A DNA stretch of 64,000 nt from positions 682,001-746,000 of the forward strand of contig NZ_JAGGOJ010000011.1 of the NCBI RefSeq assembly GCF_018614575.1, read 5' to 3'. A program made the position numbers and the translations under genes. This DNA is from Streptomyces sp. ISL-10. Its GTDB lineage: Bacteria > Actinomycetota > Actinomycetes > Streptomycetales > Streptomycetaceae. Below, piece by piece: positions 57,700 through 64,000 of the stretch (the stretch's first letter is position 1; the number at the start of each line of letters is the position of its first letter). The notes under the pieces are model-generated. The model was given only the letters and a program-made list of their open reading frames with translations. It ran no database searches and had not been told where the DNA came from.

Positions 57700-58416
57700 A
57701 TGACTGATCACGCGCGACAGGACACGATCGAACAGGCCTGGCAGGACGTCGTCGCGACGGCCCGCAGAACCGCCGCGGAGGGACTGGTCGTCGGCACGTC
57801 CGGCAACGTCTCCGTACGGGTCGGCGACCTCGTGCTGGTCACGCCGAGCGGGGTGCCCTACGACCGGCTCGGGCCACGTGACGTCGTCGCCGTGGACCTC
57901 GACGGCCGGCAGACCATCGGCACCCTCGCCCCCACCAGCGAGCTGCCGCTCCACCTGGAGGTCTACCGGAACACACCGGCCGCGGCCGTCGTCCACACCC
58001 ACGCCGTGCACGCCACCGCCGTCTCCACGCTGGTGCCCGAGCTGCCGCCGATCCACTACATGACGGCGGCCCTCGGCGGCCCGGTCCGCGTGGCGCCCTA
58101 CGCCCTGTACGGCACGCCCGAACTGGCCCGCGCCATGCTCGCGGCCCTCCGGGACCGCACGGCCTGCCTCCTCCAGAACCACGGCACGGTCGCATACGGC
58201 ACGACGCCGGCCGAGGCGTACGACAGGACGGCCCAGCTGGAATGGATGTGCCAGGTCTGGCTCACGGCCTCCTCGGTCCCGCCGCTCACACCGCGACTGC
58301 TGTCCGAAGAGGAACTCGCGTCCGCCGCCACCCGCCTGACCACCTACGGCCAGCCCGGGCTGCCGCGCGGCGGTGATTCCGGTGGTCCCCCGGGCGAAGC
58401 GCAGGGGGGAATGTGA
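57700..58416 (+). CDS. Class II aldolase/adducin family protein
   Basis: 238 residues. The zinc aldolase fold used by fuculose- and ribulose-phosphate enzymes. GTSGNVSVRVGD and VTPSGVPYDRLGPRDV bind phosphate, HTHAVHAT supplies two zinc His ligands, and LLQNHGTVAYG supplies the third. Length and motifs suit an L-fuculose-phosphate-aldolase-like enzyme, but the sugar is not shown. The last 20 residues (GGDSGGPPGEAQGGM) are repeat-derived. No sugar kinase lies nearby. Confidence 0.9.
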   Translation: MTDHARQDTIEQAWQDVVATARRTAAEGLVVGTSGNVSVRVGDLVLVTPSGVPYDRLGPRDVVAVDLDGRQTIGTLAPTSELPLHLEVYRNTPAAAVVHTHAVHATAVSTLVPELPPIHYMTAALGGPVRVAPYALYGTPELARAMLAALRDRTACLLQNHGTVAYGTTPAEAYDRTAQLEWMCQVWLTASSVPPLTPRLLSEEELASAATRLTTYGQPGLPRGGDSGGPPGEAQGGM

Positions 58417-58476
58417 GGACACGGCGTACGGGGGTGTAGCCCGGAAGCGCGTTGAGGCGGCGATCGGGTGCCCGCG

Positions 58477-58803
58477 CGGCGGTGATTTCAGCTCGTCTGG
58501 TGTCTGAGGCCATTCGCCTGGGGCTGGCGGCTGTGGGAGGCGCTTCGTCTCAGGCGGCAGGGTCCGGGGTGGAGCCCCGGGCGCGGTGAGGCGGCTATCC
58601 GCCGCCAGCTGCTCGCGCCCGGGCGGCGGTGATTCCAGCTCGTCTGGTGTCTGAGGCCATTCACCTGGGGCTTGGCGGCTGTGGGAGGCGCTTCGTCTCA
58701 GGCGGCAGGGTCCGGGGTGGAGCCCCGGGCGCGGTGAGGCGGCTATCCGCCGCCAGCTGCTCGCGCCCGGGCGGCGGTGATTCCAGCCCGTCCGGCGTTT
58801 GAG
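58477..58803. repeat. 147-bp tandem duplication with dispersed Streptomyces motif
   Basis: CGGCGGTGATTYCAGC begins at 58477, 58624 and 58772, giving near-identical 147- and 148-bp copies and the start of a third. The ends CAGCCCGTCCGGCGTTTGAGGA belong to a short motif I know from many Streptomyces intergenic regions. Inside each unit, GGTCCGGGGTGGAGCCCCGGGC can form a hairpin. A related GGGGCCTGGGGCGAAGCCCCAG lies near 58858. The rest of the gap 58417-58973 shows no gene. Confidence 0.9.
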
Positions 58804-58973
58804 GACACTCCCCCTACGGCCCGGTGGCCGGGGGAGGCCCCATCCGAAGAGTGGTACGGGGCCTGGGGCGAAGCCCCAGTTACGGGAAGGGGCGGGGTGG
58901 GGAAAGACCTCCCACCGAGATCCACCCCTCCCGCCCACTGGCACCCCCGCCCGCCCCCGTCGACACTGGACCC

Positions 58974-60101
58974 GTGCGCCCCGCTACAGCGACGGCAGCG
59001 GCCGTCACCACACTCATCGGCGTCGGCGCGGCGGCGGTCGCCGCCGGCCGTCACGCGTGCAGCGCCGCCCTCGGGGCGCCCATCCGCCGCCCTCTGCCGG
59101 GCGACCCGAGGCTCACCGTGCACGAGACCGGCCCCGCCCGCGTGACGCTCACCCGCAGCCTCGCTTCCCTGCGCCCGGGGACGTACGGACTTCAGGGCTC
59201 CGGGGTCCACGCCGTCGTCGGGCCCGTGCTCGACGAGGTCACGCACTCCGCTGACACGGTCGTACGGCGCCTGGAGCGCGCCGCCGACGGGGGGCTCCGG
59301 CCGGGCAGCCGGGTCCGCTTCACGCCGCAGGTGCACAGCGGCAACCCCGCCGACGCCCTCGGCATCCCGTACGCCGACGTCCTCGTCCCCGGCGAACTCG
59401 GCGCGCTGCCCGCGTGGTTCGTGCCAGGTGCCCGCAGCACCTGGGTGATCACGGTGCACGGCATCGGCACCACCCGGGAGCACCCGCTGAACCTGCTCGC
59501 GTTCCTGCGCGACCACCAGTTCCCCGTGCTCAACCTCGCCTACCGCGGCGACGAGGGCGCCCCCCGGCCGCCCGACGGCCTGAGCCACCTCGGGGACTCC
59601 GAGTGGCGCGACCTCGACGCGGCCGTACGGCACGCCGTGCGGCACGGCGCCGAACGCGTCGTCGTCCACGGCTGGTCCACTGGTGCCTCGATGGCCCTGC
59701 GGGCCGCCGCCAACTCGGGTCTGCGCGACAGGATCAGCGGACTCGTCCTGGACTCCCCGGTCCTCGACTGGGAGGCGACCCTGCGCGCCCTCGCCACCGC
59801 CCGGCGCACCCCCGCCCCGCTGCTGCCGCTCGCGGTGCGCGCCGCGCTCGGCCGTACCGGCCCCCACGGCGACCGCCTCGCCGAGGCCGCCGACCCGCTC
59901 GCCGTCCGCGTCCCGATGCTCATCTTCCACGGGCCGGACGACACCCTCGCCTCGTGGGAGCACTCGCGCCGCCTGGCCGCCGGCCGCCCCGCTCTGGCCA
60001 CCCTGCACACCGTCCCCGGCGCCCCGCACGCGGCGATGTGGAACGCCGACCCCATGGCGTACGAAGAGGCCCTCCGCCGCTTCCTCACGCCTCTCATGTA
60101 G
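58974..60101 (+). CDS. Alpha/beta hydrolase with N-terminal signal-anchor
   Basis: 375 residues from GTG 58974. A hydrophobic stretch (ATATAAAVTTLIGVGAAAVAAG) near the N-terminus may be a membrane anchor. The hydrolase core begins at TWVITVHGIGTTREHPLNLLAFL (about 160), the nucleophile elbow is GWSTGA (233-238, Ser235), the acid is likely in FHGPDDTL, and the His in GAPHAAMWN. The Trp in the elbow (GWSTG) is less usual than GHS. Substrate unknown. Confidence 0.88.
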   Translation: MRPATATAAAVTTLIGVGAAAVAAGRHACSAALGAPIRRPLPGDPRLTVHETGPARVTLTRSLASLRPGTYGLQGSGVHAVVGPVLDEVTHSADTVVRRLERAADGGLRPGSRVRFTPQVHSGNPADALGIPYADVLVPGELGALPAWFVPGARSTWVITVHGIGTTREHPLNLLAFLRDHQFPVLNLAYRGDEGAPRPPDGLSHLGDSEWRDLDAAVRHAVRHGAERVVVHGWSTGASMALRAAANSGLRDRISGLVLDSPVLDWEATLRALATARRTPAPLLPLAVRAALGRTGPHGDRLAEAADPLAVRVPMLIFHGPDDTLASWEHSRRLAAGRPALATLHTVPGAPHAAMWNADPMAYEEALRRFLTPLM

Positions 60102-60190
60102 CTCACACAGCCGCAGGCGGGAAACGTCAAGGGCCCGGCGCCCCACGTTCCGTTTGGGCTTTCGGGCCGTCAGCGGGAAGACTGCTCCCC

Positions 60191-61669
60191 GTGACGTCCC
60201 GAAAGCCTGATGAGCAATTGGCGCGCAACTCCAGACTCCGTCTTGTCCGCCCGCGATCGCTGGCCACCGCACGACGGGCCGTGACGACCCGGCGCACCCG
60301 TCCGGCGCCCCGCCCGCCGGAGGGCACCCCCGCTCCCGCCGAGCTGGCCCGACAGGCCCGCGCGGTCCTCGCCGACGCCGTACGCATCGCTCGGTGGGCC
60401 GCCGCGGGCGTGGCCCCCTCCCTGCCCGAAGGGCCGCCCGGAGGCCACCCGGCCACGGTCCCGTCGGCGATCGGCGCCCAGGAACGGGCGGCTGCCGCAC
60501 TGAACCTGACGCCGGACCAGGTGCGCGCGGGCTGGGACCGTGCCCGCCTCGCCGGTCTCGTCGAACTGCACGGCGGCACCGCACGCCCCGGCTGGCGGCT
60601 GCGCGCCTGGGACCGGGACGACATGGCCGTGCTGCGCGGCTGGGTCGCCCTCTTCGACGCCTGGTCGCTCGCGCACCCCGCCCCCGAGGTCGTCGCACCC
60701 ACCGCCGTGGCCGAGGTCGTCGAGGCCGTGCCCCAGGTGCTCTCCCTCCTCCAGCTCTCGGCCGGACCCGTGCTCGTACCGGCCCTGCTCGATCTGCTGC
60801 AGCAGCGCGTCGCCGAACTGCGTGAGGAACGCTGCGAGGTCCCCTACGGCCCCCGCGGCGAGACGCCCTGCGCTGCCGGCGAGCAGCCCGCCGCCGGCCC
60901 CGCCGCGCCCGCCTCGCCGGTCACGGCCGGCCCCGGTGACGGCGACGTTCCCCTCTCCCTGTTGCTCGACTGGGCCCTGGAAGGACTGGCCGCCATCGGC
61001 GCGCTGACCCTGGAGCGCGGTCAGGCCACGCTCACCCCCCTCGGCAACTGGGCGGTGTGGGTCAAACTGGAGCAGATCTGCGTCGCCGCCCAGAGCCCCG
61101 CGGGCAACATCGAGCAGTCCGCCGAGGACATGCTGCGCGGATGCGCCCGCCTCACCCCCGGACCGGCACGCGCCGAGTACCGCGCGTGGCTCGCCGCCCG
61201 CACCGTCTCCAGCGCGGTCGGTGAACTCCTCGGCGTCGCCCGCGGCGAGGACGCCCTGTTGCGCGGACTGGCCTTCGAGGCGCTGCGCGTCGTCGGCGGC
61301 CCCGCCGAGCCCGAGGTGCGCGCCGCCGCCGCCGAACCGTCCCTGAGGCCCTATGCCTTGCTGTGGCTGGCGGAGTACGAGGGCGCCGATCCCGAGGACG
61401 CCGCCGATGTCCTCACCCGCGAAGAGGCCACCTGGCTCTGGGTGGACACCGCGGCCGCCGTCGCCGACCACGGTGAGCCCCAGCTGCTGCTGCGCCACCT
61501 CGACTCCGCCGTGCAGGGCACGGTCCCCGCGCTGATCGAGGAAGTCCGGGCCGGCGGGCACCCGCGTACGGTCCAGGTCCTCGTCGCCCTCGCCGCCGCG
61601 CACCCGGACCCCGCCCTGGCCAAGGCCGTCCGGCGCGCGGCCTTCCAGGTGCACACCGGTCGCGCCTGA
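60191..61669 (+). CDS. Unknown repeat-rich protein, paralogue of the 21504 gene
   Basis: 492 residues from GTG 60191. After a basic head (SRLRLVRPRSLATARRAVTTRRTRP) it follows the same layout as the 21504 protein: ARQARAVLADAVRIARWAAAG, a middle domain, the TLTPLGNWAVWVKLEQ element, then helical repeats ending GHPRTVQVLVALAAAHPDPALAKAVRRAAFQVHTGRA. The C-terminal pieces GGPAEPEVRAAAAEPSLRPYALLWLAEYEGADPEDAAD and LLRHLDSAVQGTVPALIEEVR look HEAT-like. Function unknown. Confidence 0.75.
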   Translation: MTSRKPDEQLARNSRLRLVRPRSLATARRAVTTRRTRPAPRPPEGTPAPAELARQARAVLADAVRIARWAAAGVAPSLPEGPPGGHPATVPSAIGAQERAAAALNLTPDQVRAGWDRARLAGLVELHGGTARPGWRLRAWDRDDMAVLRGWVALFDAWSLAHPAPEVVAPTAVAEVVEAVPQVLSLLQLSAGPVLVPALLDLLQQRVAELREERCEVPYGPRGETPCAAGEQPAAGPAAPASPVTAGPGDGDVPLSLLLDWALEGLAAIGALTLERGQATLTPLGNWAVWVKLEQICVAAQSPAGNIEQSAEDMLRGCARLTPGPARAEYRAWLAARTVSSAVGELLGVARGEDALLRGLAFEALRVVGGPAEPEVRAAAAEPSLRPYALLWLAEYEGADPEDAADVLTREEATWLWVDTAAAVADHGEPQLLLRHLDSAVQGTVPALIEEVRAGGHPRTVQVLVALAAAHPDPALAKAVRRAAFQVHTGRA

Positions 61670-61702
61670 CATCCGGCACACCGCACCCGGGGCGGCGCAG
61701 CG

Positions 61703-62110
61703 CTACGAGGACTCCGCCGCCCCCGGTGTGTACGTACCGAAGCTCCAGATGTTGCCCTCGACGTCGCGGGCCATGTAGTCCCGCGCCCCGTAGTCCTGGT
61801 CGGTCGGCGGCATGACGATCTCCGCGCCGTGCTCCACCGCGGTGCCGTGGTGCGCGTCCACGTCGTCGACATGCACGAACACCCCTGCCGGACCGGCGTC
61901 CTGCATCAGCTTGTCGAACTCGCTGCCGGTGCCCCTGCTGCCCAGCATCACCATGCCGTTCCCATACGTCAGCTCGGCGTGCAGCACCCCGCCGTCCTCG
62001 TCCTCGTACACCGCGTGTTCGGTGAAGCCGAAAGCCTCGGTGAGCTGTCTGATCGCGGCCTTGGCGTCCGTGTAGACCAGCGTGGGACAGATGCTCGGCG
62101 ACTGCGTCAT
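61703..62110 (-). CDS. VOC superfamily protein (glyoxalase-like)
   Basis: 135 residues from ATG 62110, with GAGGAG 8 bases upstream; a GTG at 62119 is too close to that site. CPTLVYTDAKAAIRQLTEAFGFTEHAVYEDEDGGVLHAEL, GVFVHVDDVDAHHGTAVEHGAEIVMPPTDQDYGARDYMARDVEGNIWSFGTY is the pattern of the PhnB/YP_-type VOC proteins. Metal and substrate unknown. Confidence 0.9.
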   Translation of the reverse strand: MTQSPSICPTLVYTDAKAAIRQLTEAFGFTEHAVYEDEDGGVLHAELTYGNGMVMLGSRGTGSEFDKLMQDAGPAGVFVHVDDVDAHHGTAVEHGAEIVMPPTDQDYGARDYMARDVEGNIWSFGTYTPGAAESS

Positions 62111-62533
62111 CCCGATCACTCCTCACTCGCTCGACGACAGGATGGTGATCTGCGTCTCAGTCTGGCACCGCCCACAGACAATCCCGGCCCGCAGCGGCCG
62201 CGCCTGTCAACACCGCTCCGTACGGCTCAGGCGAACGTGTCGCAGCGGCCCCTGCCCCGTGCCGCGGCCGGTCGCGAACGACCGCCGCGTCCGCGCCGCC
62301 GGGCCATTCGTCCCGGCCTTCGGGGCGTCCCGGCCCTGGTGGCGCTCCCGGATCCGCCCGCCGGCCCCCGGCCGCCGATCGCCGCCCCGCGCCCGGACCG
62401 TCGCGGCCGTCCGCCCCCGTTCGGGCGGGCTGCTTCACGGCTGCGCGCCATGCGCTCACCGGGCCGCAGAGCACCCGTCCGGCAGCTGTCGCAGCCGGAA
62501 AAGCACTTGCCCTGCCCCGTTAGACTGGCCCGT
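62111..62533. other. 423-base gap before the ABC-F leader
   Basis: Apart from the promoter elements near 62520, this very GC-rich stretch shows no frame with family-like sequence on either strand and no clear repeats. Long open frames here are antisense or biased-composition artefacts. Confidence 0.5.
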
Positions 62534-62557
62534 ATGGCAATTCTCCTTGTGCATTAG
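62520..62557 (+). CDS. Leaderless seven-codon leader MAILLVH before the ABC-F gene
   Basis: ATG 62534 to TAG 62557 encodes MAILLVH. TAGACT (62520-62525), a good -10, ends 8 bases before the ATG, so the mRNA probably starts at or next to the ATG. The ORF ends 63 bases before the ABC-F GTG. Antibiotic-resistance ABC-F genes are often controlled by such leaders, whose stalled translation changes a downstream structure. Confidence 0.6.
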
Positions 62558-62620
62558 ACGGCGTCGAAGCGTCGCTGCGCCCGTCCCTTCCGCCGTCCCA
62601 CCGCCCTGGAGTATTTCCCC

Positions 62621-64000
<1,380 letters not shown>

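Noticed and set aside
62157..62474. 105-residue minus-strand frame between the VOC and ABC-F genes
   Set aside because: Highly biased Arg/Gly/Ala composition, no ribosome site and no family resemblance.

Overview
This window is chromosomal DNA of a Streptomyces-type actinomycete. The evidence is very high GC with strong third-position GC bias, GTG starts and leaderless-looking promoters, a sufRBD-(Rieske)-CSU operon, an ectABCD cluster, an LAETG sortase substrate, a TROVE protein, and paired TerD domains. From memory the gene order resembles the conserved core around SCO1840-SCO1931 of S. coelicolor. No search was run, so all names rest on motifs and family knowledge.

Layout. 1-399 is the 3' end of an amidohydrolase gene. 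433-4284 (minus) holds an ABC-2 exporter, an unknown protein and heme A synthase CtaA. A 76-bp tandem array (4370-4658) separates them from a DUF72 gene. 5609-12427 is the Fe-S assembly operon, with a candidate iron box and a CAAC-N6-GTTG SufR operator at its promoter. 12558-22964 holds a VOC protein, a PucR-type regulator, a secreted lipase, a membrane protein, dapD, a 67-residue secreted peptide, dapA, a secreted nuclease and a repeat-rich unknown protein. 23400-26617 pairs a Ro60-like TROVE gene, preceded by a candidate structured RNA, with a double TerD gene. 26663-38365 is a patchwork with decayed genes: a uronate-dehydrogenase-like pseudogene, a penicillin-binding-protein remnant, an ArsR remnant and a transposase remnant. 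They lie among a purine permease, a two-component system, an IclR/aldehyde dehydrogenase pair, a DsbA-like oxidoreductase, an acetyltransferase and a class V aminotransferase.

38366-43377 has a divergent MarR/old-yellow-enzyme pair and ectABCD, which makes the osmolytes ectoine and 5-hydroxyectoine. 43880-46296 has an amidohydrolase and the LAETG protein. 46604-55870 is a cobalamin block: a riboswitch and short leader ORF precede cobD-cobQ-chelatase-cobO-cobB; a ZIP metal transporter lies on the opposite strand; a cobE/cbiG-like gene and cobC complete it. 56006-57547 is a phosphate transporter unit with a two-unit PHO box. 57700-62110 has a class II aldolase, a 147-bp intergenic duplication, an alpha/beta hydrolase, a second repeat-rich protein like the one at 21504, and a VOC protein. 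An ABC-F gene behind a seven-codon leaderless leader runs off the right edge.

The regulatory sites link to metals and nutrients: iron and Fe-S status (suf), B12 (cob) and phosphate (pit). The most interesting points are the candidate RNA beside the Ro60-like gene, the 76-bp array, the short leader ORFs in the cob block, and the decayed uronate pathway whose operator shares its core with the IclR/aldehyde dehydrogenase operator.
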